A program made the translations under genes and the position numbers. The notes beneath the pieces are model-generated. The model was given only the letters and a program-made list of their open reading frames with translations. It had not been told where the DNA came from and made no database searches. Below, piece after piece: positions 1-5,135 of a stretch of 5,135 nucleotides of DNA. This stretch comes from Candidatus Izemoplasmatales bacterium (lineage in GTDB: Bacteria; Bacillota_I; Bacilli_A; Izemoplasmatales; Hujiaoplasmataceae): assembly GCA_028691335.1 (NCBI GenBank), contig JAQUZK010000115.1, forward strand, positions 1-5,135, given 5' to 3'. Position 1 is the stretch's first letter, and the number at the start of each line of letters is the position of its first letter.

Positions 1-178
1 AGGATTATCCAGAATTATTGATGATCTTGCTCTTCTTGTACTATAGGAATAAGCTCCTTAGCAACATCCGTTCGATACCCAACACTAACTATATAGTGGA
101 ATAATCTATTTTGACACAAAGAAATTAGCACTAGAAAAATTTCAAAAATAAAACCTCCAAACTAAGCCATAATTTAGT
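1..178. other. Non-coding or decayed DNA, possible interior of an IS end
   Basis: I see no intact gene here. Short open stretches exist in several frames: plus 3-104, plus 89-151, and minus from a GTG near 132 down to a TAA at 15-17. None has a clear start with a well-placed ribosome binding site, and I recognise none of the peptides. Competing short frames on both strands are what a decayed coding region or plain AT-rich DNA would give. A small inverted repeat lies at 83-98 (CACTA/TAGTG). If the 21-bp repeats at 179-241 are an insertion sequence end, this stretch would be the inside of that element. No recognisable IstA or IstB sequence supports this. Confidence 0.4.
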
Positions 179-241
179 GGTGCAATTTTTTCAGGTGGGG
201 GTGTAAAAATTCTCGCTAGGGGTGTAAAATTGTGGCAAAAT
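179..241. repeat. Three tandem 21-bp repeats, IS21-like end
   Basis: Three units begin GGTGCA, GGTGTA and GGTGTA at 179, 200 and 221, so the period is exactly 21 bp both times. The shared core is GGTG(C/T)AA followed by an A/T run; the second half of each unit diverges. IS21-family elements are known to carry several internally repeated transposase-binding units at each end and to finish in CA. Here the third unit runs into TGTGGCA, with CA at 236-237, so an element end near 237 with its body to the left is plausible. The repeats are seen directly; the IS21 assignment is inference, because no transposase sequence is recognisable. An alternative is an array of operator sites. Confidence 0.5.
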
Positions 242-476
242 AGGTCATACAACCCATATTGATTATACCAAGTTTATCTCTATATGAAAACAGCACTAAA
301 TCTAGCGATTTAGCCGTTTTAATGGGAAAGACTTTTTTATTTAATTTTAGTAAAACACAAGAATATCTATTAATTTTTTTTCCTAAAGGGGGCATGTGTA
401 TCACTTTCTCGTAGCAGTGCAATGTTCACTTACAAAAGATTAAATGAACATTTTGTAGGTATATTTATATTTATTA
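242..476. other. Intergenic stretch without a supported gene
   Basis: I see no supported gene here. A 7-bp perfect stem with a 4-base loop lies at 296-313 (CTAAATC/GATTTAG). It is followed on the plus strand by only a short T-run (TTTT at 317-320), so it is at best a weak terminator. A minus-strand frame from a TTG at 422 to a TAG at 216 has no ribosome binding site. Its last codons lie inside the 21-bp repeat array, so I treat it as chance. The promoter of the next gene starts just after this stretch. Confidence 0.5.
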
Positions 477-485
477 TGATATAAT
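477..485 (+). promoter_or_regulatory. Extended -10 promoter of the membrane protein gene
   Basis: A perfect TATAAT at 480-485 is preceded by TG at 477-478, giving the TGnTATAAT extended -10 that lets sigma-A act with a weak -35. Only a poor -35 candidate is visible (TTGTAG, 453-458, with a 21-bp spacer), which fits that mode. Transcription would start near 492, leaving a leader of roughly 25 bases before the GTG at 519. Confidence 0.65.
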
Positions 486-506
486 ATATTCAAGTATAAA
501 TCTCTT

Positions 507-513
507 AGGAGGG
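507..513 (+). promoter_or_regulatory. Ribosome binding site that fixes the GTG start
   Basis: AGGAGGG lies 5 bases before the GTG at 519. An ATG at 517 overlaps this GTG in another frame but reaches a stop after 12 codons, so the GTG is the real start. Confidence 0.8.
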
Positions 514-518
514 TTAAT

Positions 519-1325
519 GTGGAAGAAAAATTTGTTTATCGGAGTCATTTGAAAAAAATTCAAAAATGGATGTTAATTATTGGGTTACCAACTAGTGTTT
601 TGTTGCTTATTTTAGGTATTATTATAGAAGAGTATTATTTAATTGGATTAGCAGTGTTTTTTATATTTTATGATGTGCTTTTGTATGAGGGTTATGATCG
701 ATTTACAAAAGCAGAATTTATATTAGATGATGAAAAAATAACATTAAGAGTTAAAGGTGTTGTTAAACAACAAATTAAATATATTGAGATTTCTAAAATA
801 GATTCAAGAAGTATAAAATATACAGGTGGTTGGATGTTAATTTACGGACAATCAAAAAAACCAATGAGATTAATGGTTACTATTAAGGATGTTGGATTAA
901 TGATTAACCGTATTAAATTAGAAGTAGACGCTATTGAACAATCGCATGTATATCAAGAAAGCAAGCTGAATAAGTTTTTTAAAACCGCTTATTATGCTGA
1001 CCAATCATGGCAAAGATCATCATATTTTATGCCAAAATTCATAGTAATTTTAATTTTACAAATGATATTAGCAATCACATTAACCACCGTTTACAAAAAC
1101 ATATTGATTAGTTTAATTTTTATATTAGCTATTATGGTTTTATTATTTGCTTATATTTATGTTGAATATTTTATATATGCAAAAAATATAAGAAAGCAAT
1201 CAGATGAAAAAAATTGGGACATCGTACCATATGATGAAAACTTGGCGGAAAAAAGGCTAAGGAAAGCATGGCAAATAGGCGCTATAGCTACTGGTATTGC
1301 AGTTATTATAAGTTTGCTTTTATAA
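519..1325 (+). CDS. Five-segment membrane protein with a cytoplasmic-type beta region
   Basis: I do not recognise this 268-residue protein as a named family. It has two close hydrophobic segments (about 18-36 and 38-57), a soluble middle (about 62-165), two more segments (about 172-190 and 195-220), and a last one (about 250-268) ending at the C-terminus. The middle holds alternating short hydrophobic and polar strands (EFILDDEKITLRV, then IEISKIDSRSI and GWMLIYG), a pattern like the PH-like domain of bacterial YdbS/YdbT-type membrane proteins. That resemblance is by eye only. There is no signal peptide, catalytic motif or cysteine. The GTG start is set by an AGGAGGG site. It has its own promoter and terminator, so it is probably a single-gene transcript. 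Coding status looks firm; function is unknown. Confidence 0.85.
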   Translation: MEEKFVYRSHLKKIQKWMLIIGLPTSVLLLILGIIIEEYYLIGLAVFFIFYDVLLYEGYDRFTKAEFILDDEKITLRVKGVVKQQIKYIEISKIDSRSIKYTGGWMLIYGQSKKPMRLMVTIKDVGLMINRIKLEVDAIEQSHVYQESKLNKFFKTAYYADQSWQRSSYFMPKFIVILILQMILAITLTTVYKNILISLIFILAIMVLLFAYIYVEYFIYAKNIRKQSDEKNWDIVPYDENLAEKRLRKAWQIGAIATGIAVIISLLL

Positions 1326-1331
1326 AAAAAT

Positions 1332-1370
1332 AAGCGGATTATCTTTACTAGATTAGGCCGCTTTTATTAT
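1332..1370 (+). terminator. Hairpin terminator after the membrane protein gene
   Basis: Seven bases after the stop, AAGCGG (1332-1337) pairs with CCGCTT (1358-1363), and a T-rich run follows (TTTTATTATTT). The 20-base interior can form a second small stem (ATCT 1341-1344 with AGAT 1350-1353). The stem is short, but its GC core, T-run and position directly behind the gene fit a Rho-independent terminator. Confidence 0.6.
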
Positions 1371-1522
1371 TTGTAATTAACATTTTTTTTAGAAAATAAT
1401 ATTTTTTTAAAGTGATCAAATATTTATTTTGGTATCTCTTCTTTAAAAAAGCTAGCTTCATCTATGAAAATAAAACAATCAGATACTTTTATCAGAGAAT
1501 CCCATTTCTGTGGTGTATTTAT
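1367..1522 (-). pseudogene. Decayed C-terminal tail of a YcxB-like protein
   Basis: On the minus strand, codons from 1522 to 1427 read as 32 residues containing QKWDSLIKVSDCFIFI and ending FFKEEIPK, then a TAA at 1424-1426. The same frame then continues 18 codons (IFDHFKKILF and onward) to a TAA at 1367-1369. YcxB-family membrane proteins typically end with a Trp/Tyr-x-x-I-x-K-V region, a hydrophobic strand of the F-x-L-Y type, an I-I-P-K box, and a short helix after it. All of these parts appear here in order, with one stop falling right after the PK. Upstream of 1522 the frame meets stops at 1523-1525 and further up, and there is no start or ribosome binding site. I infer a relic whose N-terminal half is lost or unreadable. 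The family match is from memory of the motif pattern. No transcript is expected, since the end overlaps the terminator of the opposite gene. Confidence 0.5.
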
Positions 1523-1619
1523 TTACTTTAACTATGAACTATATTGAAACATTAGCAATCATTCATTGAACTAAAGTTTAAGAAATTTGTAAAATTGTTT
1601 AACTAAAATTATCAATTCA

Positions 1620-1648
1620 TTGGTTTTGTTTTTAAATTTTGTTATACT
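1620..1648 (+). promoter_or_regulatory. Sigma-A-type promoter of the mscS-like gene
   Basis: TATACT at 1643-1648 (one mismatch to TATAAT) lies 17 bp after TTGGTT at 1620-1625, a partial match to TTGACA. Transcription would start about 1655, which leaves a very short leader before the coding region. Confidence 0.55.
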
Positions 1649-1657
1649 ATTAAGGAT

Positions 1658-1662
1658 AGGAG
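1658..1662 (+). promoter_or_regulatory. Ribosome binding site deciding the mscS-like start
   Basis: AGGAG at 1658-1662 lies 10 bases before the ATG at 1673 but only 1 base before the in-frame GTG at 1664. That is too close for the GTG to use it. The GTG could only use the weaker AAGGAT at 1652-1657. I therefore prefer the ATG. Confidence 0.55.
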
Positions 1663-1672
1663 AGTGATATCA

Positions 1673-2710
1673 ATGGTATTATTTGCATCAAATACAGTAA
1701 ATATTTTAGTTACAGTTGGAGCTGTATTATTAGTTGTTGGCTTTTTATTCCTTCAAAGGTCATATATTAAAAGGAAGGAAGAAAGCATAAATAAAGTTTT
1801 ATTAGTTGTAAGTTATATCTTTTCTTTTCTTATTATAGTTGGCTCAATTGGATTACTTCTATACACATGGGGATTTGATTTACAGTCATTTGCTAGCGAC
1901 TTTTGGGTGGATGCAGTTGAATTTATTTTAATTCAAATTGGAGATATTATTTTAACTGTAATAATAGTATTGATTGTATCATTTTTATTAAAATTAATAT
2001 CAATGATACTTAAGAAAAGTGCACAAAGAGAAGGGCCAAATCAAAAGAGAAGAATTACAATGCTTAAAGTAACTAATTCTCTTATAAACTATACAGTTAA
2101 GATTATCGCTTTATTGGTTATCTTATCTATATGGGGTGTTGACGTACTTCCTGCTCTTGCAGGTCTTGGAATTTTAGGATTAGTAATAGGGCTTGGAGCT
2201 CAGAGTATGATTAAAGACTTAATTGCTGGATTCTTTATAATATTTGAACATCATTTCGATGTAGGCGATGTCGTAGAAATCAATGGTTTTAAGGGGAGAG
2301 TTATTGATATAGGATTAAAGTCAACTAGAGTACAAAACTGGAAAAACGATATTAAAATATTCTCTAACGGAAATATTACCGAATCAATAAACTATTCAGT
2401 AGCGGATTCTTTCGCAATTATTGAGTTTGGTATATCTTATGATTCGGATATCCAAAGAACACTTGATATATTAAACGAAGAAATGCCTAAATTCAAAGAT
2501 ATTATACCAGAATTATTAGAAGTACCAAATGTTTTAGGGGTTACCGAATTAGCAGATAGTTCTGTAAATATTAGAGTAATTGCTAAAACATTACCTGAAT
2601 CTCAATATTCAGCTGAACGTATTATAAGAAAGGGAATCAAAGAAATTCTTGATAAAAATGGAATAGAAATTCCATTCCCTCAATTAGTTGTTCATTCTAA
2701 AAAAGAATAA
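1673..2710 (+). CDS. mscS: MscS-family small-conductance mechanosensitive channel
   Basis: This is a stretch-gated channel of the cytoplasmic membrane that releases ions and small solutes on hypo-osmotic shock. From the ATG it has 345 residues; an in-frame GTG at 1664 would add three (numbering below counts from that GTG). Hydrophobic segments lie at about 11-31, 44-68, 84-118, 137-158 and 163-195. The last is the pore helix, rich in Gly and Ala (LAGLGILGLVIGLGAQS, then KDLIAGFFIIFE). The beta domain follows (FDVGDVVEINGFKGRVIDIGLKSTR, about 198-222), then an alpha/beta C-terminal domain to about 340. E. coli MscS has 286 residues and three segments, so this is a somewhat longer form with about two extra N-terminal segments, nearer the YkuT-like proteins of Firmicutes. 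The usual PNG of the beta domain reads SNG here (about 234-236). It has its own promoter and a terminator shared with the opposite operon. The family is secure; the exact subfamily is not. Confidence 0.93.
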   Translation: MVLFASNTVNILVTVGAVLLVVGFLFLQRSYIKRKEESINKVLLVVSYIFSFLIIVGSIGLLLYTWGFDLQSFASDFWVDAVEFILIQIGDIILTVIIVLIVSFLLKLISMILKKSAQREGPNQKRRITMLKVTNSLINYTVKIIALLVILSIWGVDVLPALAGLGILGLVIGLGAQSMIKDLIAGFFIIFEHHFDVGDVVEINGFKGRVIDIGLKSTRVQNWKNDIKIFSNGNITESINYSVADSFAIIEFGISYDSDIQRTLDILNEEMPKFKDIIPELLEVPNVLGVTELADSSVNIRVIAKTLPESQYSAERIIRKGIKEILDKNGIEIPFPQLVVHSKKE

Positions 2711-2723
2711 TTGAAAATACTAA

Positions 2724-2756
2724 CAAAAAAAGTCATAAATTTTATGACTTTTTTTG
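2724..2756. terminator. Bidirectional terminator between convergent genes
   Basis: A perfect inverted repeat has arms 2724-2739 and 2741-2756. Each arm carries a run of seven A or T outside an 8-base core (GTCATAAA/TTTATGAC). The inner bases probably open as a 4-5 base loop. Read on either strand it is a stem followed by a T-run, so it can end both the mscS-like transcript (stop at 2710) and the ABC operon coming the other way, whose stop codon is 3 bp from the arm. Confidence 0.85.
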
Positions 2757-2759
2757 TTT

Positions 2760-3464
2760 TTATAATGTTTTTTGTTTGCTAATATCTAGATAAACTTTAC
2801 CATCTTTAATTTCAATTACTCTATCGGTTTTTTCTGCGACAGTTCTATCATGTGTAATTATAATAAATGTAGTTTTAAATTTTTTATTTATGTCTCTTAA
2901 TAATTCGTAGACTTTTTCAGTAGTATCGCTATCTAGATTTCCTGTTGGTTCATCAGCTAAAACTATACTTGGATTATTAATCAAACTTCTTGCGATAGCT
3001 ACTCTTTGTTGCTGACCTCCTGAAAGGTTTGTTGCTAGTTTATGTTTAAAATTACCTAAACCAACAATATCTAATAATTCTTCAGCTCTTGAAGTAACAT
3101 CTTCAGTGATTTCTTTTTTCGATATCCGATATGGCATTAACACGTTCTCCATAGCAGTAAACTCAGGTAGAAGATAATGGAACTGAAAAATAAATCCTAA
3201 TGATCTATTTCTAAACTCAGCTAATTGTTTGTTGCTGAGTTTACCTAAATCTTCCTCTTTAAAATATATATTTCCTGAAGTTGGCCGGTCTAAAGAACCA
3301 ATAATGTTTAATAAAGTTGATTTTCCTGATCCGGATTGCCCGATAATTGAGTTAAAAGAACTTTCTTCAAATTCTAAATCAACATCAAATAAAACTTTTG
3401 TTGGATTTTTGGTGTTTTCTCCATATGTTTTATTAATCTTTCTTAGACTTAAGATACTAGCCAT
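2760..3464 (-). CDS. ABC transporter ATP-binding protein, LolD/MacB type
   Basis: This is the cytoplasmic ATPase subunit that would drive the neighbouring FtsX-fold permease. It has 234 residues, the usual length for a free-standing LolD/MacB-class domain. All key motifs are present: Walker A GQSGSGKST (42-50), Q-loop Gln 94 in FIFQFHYLLPEFTAMENV, signature LSGGQQQR (147-154), Walker B IVLADEP (167-173), D-loop NLDS (176-179) and switch His 205 in IITHD. The 'LLPEFTAMENV' stretch after the Q-loop and the signature 'LSGGQQQRVAIARSL' are typical of this class. The ATG is preceded by AGGTGA with a 6-base gap. The gene begins inside the end of the permease gene (8-bp overlap, ATGGCTAG), so translation is probably coupled. 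Substrate cannot be told from the ATPase. No membrane-fusion partner gene is visible here. Confidence 0.95.
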   Translation of the reverse strand: MASILSLRKINKTYGENTKNPTKVLFDVDLEFEESSFNSIIGQSGSGKSTLLNIIGSLDRPTSGNIYFKEEDLGKLSNKQLAEFRNRSLGFIFQFHYLLPEFTAMENVLMPYRISKKEITEDVTSRAEELLDIVGLGNFKHKLATNLSGGQQQRVAIARSLINNPSIVLADEPTGNLDSDTTEKVYELLRDINKKFKTTFIIITHDRTVAEKTDRVIEIKDGKVYLDISKQKTL

Positions 3465-4599
3465 TACGAATCACCTCTATTACACTTAATTTTCTAGATT
3501 TTAGAGCTGGTATTAATGCGGCTATCATTGAAGCAGCTATTGCTATTCCGGCTGACAAAGCTAAGAATCCTAAATCAAAGCTTATTGGGATATCTGTTCC
3601 ACTGAATGTAGTGAAAGCATATAAAAGCCCTATACCTAATAACAGACCAACAATCGCCCCGAAGATACCTAATAATAAACCTTCAAATAGGAAGATCAAA
3701 CTCGCATCTGAATCTTGAATACCCATTGCTTTTAGAATTCCTAATTGTTTTGATTTTTGTAAAACTGTTATTGCTAAAGTAGAAGAAATACCTAATACTA
3801 CTGATACGATTACAAATATCTGGATCATCAATGAAGAAATACTCTGTCCTTGAAGACCTGACAATAATGATTCATTTTCACTAATCCAAGTACTAATATT
3901 ATACTTGTTATCAATATTTTTTGCGATTTCGGTTTTAGTAAAATCCTCGGCATCAAATACTTCATTTAATTGCATTTCAATGTTTCCAACCACATCACCT
4001 TGTTCAATAATAGCTTGAACTGTATTGATGGTGGATATAGTCCAGGTATTATTGATTTCATTAACTTCAAAGTCAAAGAATCCAACGACTTTAAAATCTC
4101 GGTTATCATAAATAGCTGAATCGAATTCAACTGTATCACCAATATCGATTCCTAAATTTTCTTTAAGGTTTATTCCTAATAAAATTTCATTATCCTCATC
4201 TGGAAGGGTGGAGCCTTCAGTTAGTTTTTCAGTAAGCTTATAAATATTATCTGCAGAATCAAATTCAAATCCCCTTAAAACAATAATTTCGGAATTTGAG
4301 TTTTTAATTAAAGAACCACTGGTTGTAATAGTTGGAGTGATTACTCTTATATTTTCAGAGGAATCTTTAATAGTATCAATTAACTCATTATAACCAGTGA
4401 TATACTCATCTTCAATATTTATGGTTATTTGAGATCTAGAACCTATAGTTGTATTAACTAAACTATCTTGTAAACCAGCGATTAAAGCACCGATAAAAAC
4501 TTGTACAGAAACGCCTACTGCAATTCCTAAAATAATAACTATAGTTTGTCTTTTTGATGCTAACAAAAATCTTTTTGCTATTTGAAAAGCTAGTTTCAT
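3457..4599 (-). CDS. ABC transporter permease, FtsX/MacB fold
   Basis: This is the membrane subunit of a type VII (MacB/LolCE-like) ABC system, which works by mechanotransmission on extracytoplasmic lipids, peptides or proteins rather than by classical import. It has 380 residues with four segments: about 19-42, 257-280, 302-329 and 343-366. The long loop from 43 to 256 is the extracytoplasmic MacB-type periplasmic-core domain. After segment 2 comes the coupling region QKSKQLGILKAMG (281-293). The protein ends in the usual PALKSRKLSVIEVIRNG tail. The ATG has AAGGAGG 7 bases upstream (4607-4613) and overlaps the stop of the upstream gene as ATGA. One copy next to one ATPase suggests a homodimeric permease with two ATPases. 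The large loop has no cysteine. Annotating it as LolC/LolE or as an antibiotic exporter would go beyond the evidence, as a lipoprotein-sorting role is unlikely without an outer membrane. Confidence 0.92.
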   Translation of the reverse strand: MKLAFQIAKRFLLASKRQTIVIILGIAVGVSVQVFIGALIAGLQDSLVNTTIGSRSQITINIEDEYITGYNELIDTIKDSSENIRVITPTITTSGSLIKNSNSEIIVLRGFEFDSADNIYKLTEKLTEGSTLPDEDNEILLGINLKENLGIDIGDTVEFDSAIYDNRDFKVVGFFDFEVNEINNTWTISTINTVQAIIEQGDVVGNIEMQLNEVFDAEDFTKTEIAKNIDNKYNISTWISENESLLSGLQGQSISSLMIQIFVIVSVVLGISSTLAITVLQKSKQLGILKAMGIQDSDASLIFLFEGLLLGIFGAIVGLLLGIGLLYAFTTFSGTDIPISFDLGFLALSAGIAIAASMIAALIPALKSRKLSVIEVIRNG

Positions 4600-5135
4600 A
4601 GGATGTCCTCCTTAAATCTCAAAATATCTTCGTGGGTAAGGACGACATAATCATATTGTAGTTGCTGTAAAGTCATTTCATTTTTAGTGGCTTGACCACC
4701 GAGGATTATTTTTGTGTTAGGGTAGTCTTTCTTTATCATCTCTGTTAGTTTTTTTGTGACAACTATATTGTAGTAATTAGTAATACTCAAAGCTATATAA
4801 TCGGGATTGAGTATCTTAATCGCTGACAAGATTTGTTCGCTAGGAGTATTCGCGCCGATATATTTTGCATCAAAACCTTCTAAAGCGAAATAGTTAGCAG
4901 CGATTATAGCACCTATTTCATGATATTCTTGTTGAGGACAAGCAACTAAAATAGATTTATTTACTAAATCTTTCTTTTGTCTTATTAAGTAAGGATATGA
5001 TGATTCAAGAATTGTTCTTACTATAGAGGTTCTTGCATGTTCCTTCCAAATACATATTTCTTCAATGTTTGAATCGCATTCATATCTAGCCAAGGAAGGT
5101 ATTATGAATTGTTCATATATATCTTTGATGGAAGA
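4596..5135 (-). CDS. B12-binding domain protein, N-terminus beyond window (MerR/CarH-like?)
   Basis: The frame is open to the window edge; 179 residues are visible. A TTG at 5091-5093 is not the start, because the residues before it (DIYEQFIIPSL) belong to the same fold. Visible residues 5-50 form the helical cap of B12-binding proteins, including KEH (31-33), whose E-H pair is the conserved one. Residues about 60-165 form the Rossmann-type cobalamin domain: ILVACPQQEYHEIG holds the E-x-H-x-x-G motif with the cobalt-ligating His at residue 72 (codon 4920-4922), then SIT (117-119) and ILGGQA (144-149). Such domains occur in corrinoid methyltransferase proteins and in MerR-type regulators such as CarH/LitR, where they follow an HTH. 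The cap-plus-Rossmann order and the absence of any catalytic domain downstream make a regulator the better guess; the HTH would lie right of the window. Its stop overlaps the permease start (ATGA), so it heads the visible operon. The CarH Trp position is Ser 22 here. Confidence 0.85.
   Translation of the reverse strand, partial: SSIKDIYEQFIIPSLARYECDSNIEEICIWKEHARTSIVRTILESSYPYLIRQKKDLVNKSILVACPQQEYHEIGAIIAANYFALEGFDAKYIGANTPSEQILSAIKILNPDYIALSITNYYNIVVTKKLTEMIKKDYPNTKIILGGQATKNEMTLQQLQYDYVVLTHEDILRFKEDIL

Noticed and set aside
15..132. Minus-strand frame from GTG near 132 to TAA at 15-17, ending YRTDVAKELIPIVQEEQDHQ
   Set aside because: The peptide looks protein-like, but I cannot assign it. 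The only good Shine-Dalgarno (GGAGGT, near 153-158) is too far from the GTG, and competing frames exist on the other strand. Kept only as part of the undefined stretch.
89..151. Plus-strand tail-like frame ending LALEKFQK
   Set aside because: Only 20 codons between stops, no start or ribosome binding site, overlaps other equally short frames, and matches no IstA or IstB tail I know.
296..313. Perfect 7-bp hairpin as a terminator
   Set aside because: No proper T-run on either side and no gene to terminate; left as a described structure only.
216..422. 68-codon minus-strand frame from a TTG
   Set aside because: No ribosome binding site, no recognisable fold, and its last codons lie in the 21-bp repeat array. 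It is most likely chance, or at most a fragment cut by an element end.
1464..1547. Plus-strand 27-codon ORF starting ATGAAAATAAAACAA
   Set aside because: No ribosome binding site or promoter, and it lies antisense to the YcxB-like relic, which explains the sequence better.
3229..3489. 86-codon plus-strand frame
   Set aside because: Lies antisense to the ATPase gene, covering its N-terminal part including Walker A; no ribosome binding site. It is a shadow of a secure gene.
1..5135. Mollicute code with TGA read as Trp
   Set aside because: Trp residues I checked in the coding regions are all TGG, and the genes are full length when TGA is taken as a stop.
1..5135. CRISPR array, tRNA or rRNA genes, riboswitch
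   Set aside because: No spaced direct repeats beyond the three 21-bp units, no cloverleaf or rRNA signature, and no conserved riboswitch core seen on either strand. The promoter region of the B12-protein operon, where a cobalamin riboswitch might sit, is outside the window.

Overview
The window is AT-rich DNA. Every Trp codon I checked is TGG and the ORFs close normally at TAA, TAG or TGA, so the standard bacterial code fits. Ribosome binding sites are strong and AGGAGG-like, sigma-A-type promoters are visible, and terminators sit against short hairpins and T-runs. This suggests a low-GC Firmicute or a standard-code relative of the Mollicutes (the Izemoplasma/Haloplasma type of lineage). The taxon is an inference from composition and gene style, not from a marker gene.

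Layout. Positions 1-518 hold no convincing intact gene. The notable structure is a three-unit repeat of exact 21-bp period (179-241) that looks like one end of an IS21-type insertion sequence. Next comes a plus-strand gene for an unrecognised five-segment membrane protein (519-1325), with an extended -10 promoter and a GTG start fixed by its ribosome binding site, followed by a hairpin terminator. The 338-bp gap to the next start (1326-1663) hides on the minus strand what looks like the decayed C-terminal tail of a YcxB-like protein. A plus-strand MscS-type mechanosensitive channel (1673-2710) follows with its own promoter.

The right half is a minus-strand operon read from the right edge leftward: a cobalamin (B12)-binding domain protein whose N-terminus lies beyond the window, a FtsX/MacB-fold ABC permease, and its LolD/MacB-type ATPase. 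The three genes overlap by 4 and 8 bp, so they are very probably translated in a coupled way. The channel gene and this operon converge on one shared bidirectional terminator (2724-2756).

Functionally, the operon pairs a two-gene ABC system with a B12-binding protein, probably the C-terminal part of a MerR/CarH-like regulator or a free-standing corrinoid protein. The B12 domain keeps the lower-ligand His in an E-x-H-x-x-G motif and an E-H pair in the cap helix bundle. It lacks the Trp and adjacent His expected for a CarH-type photosensor. This is the most interesting item in the window.
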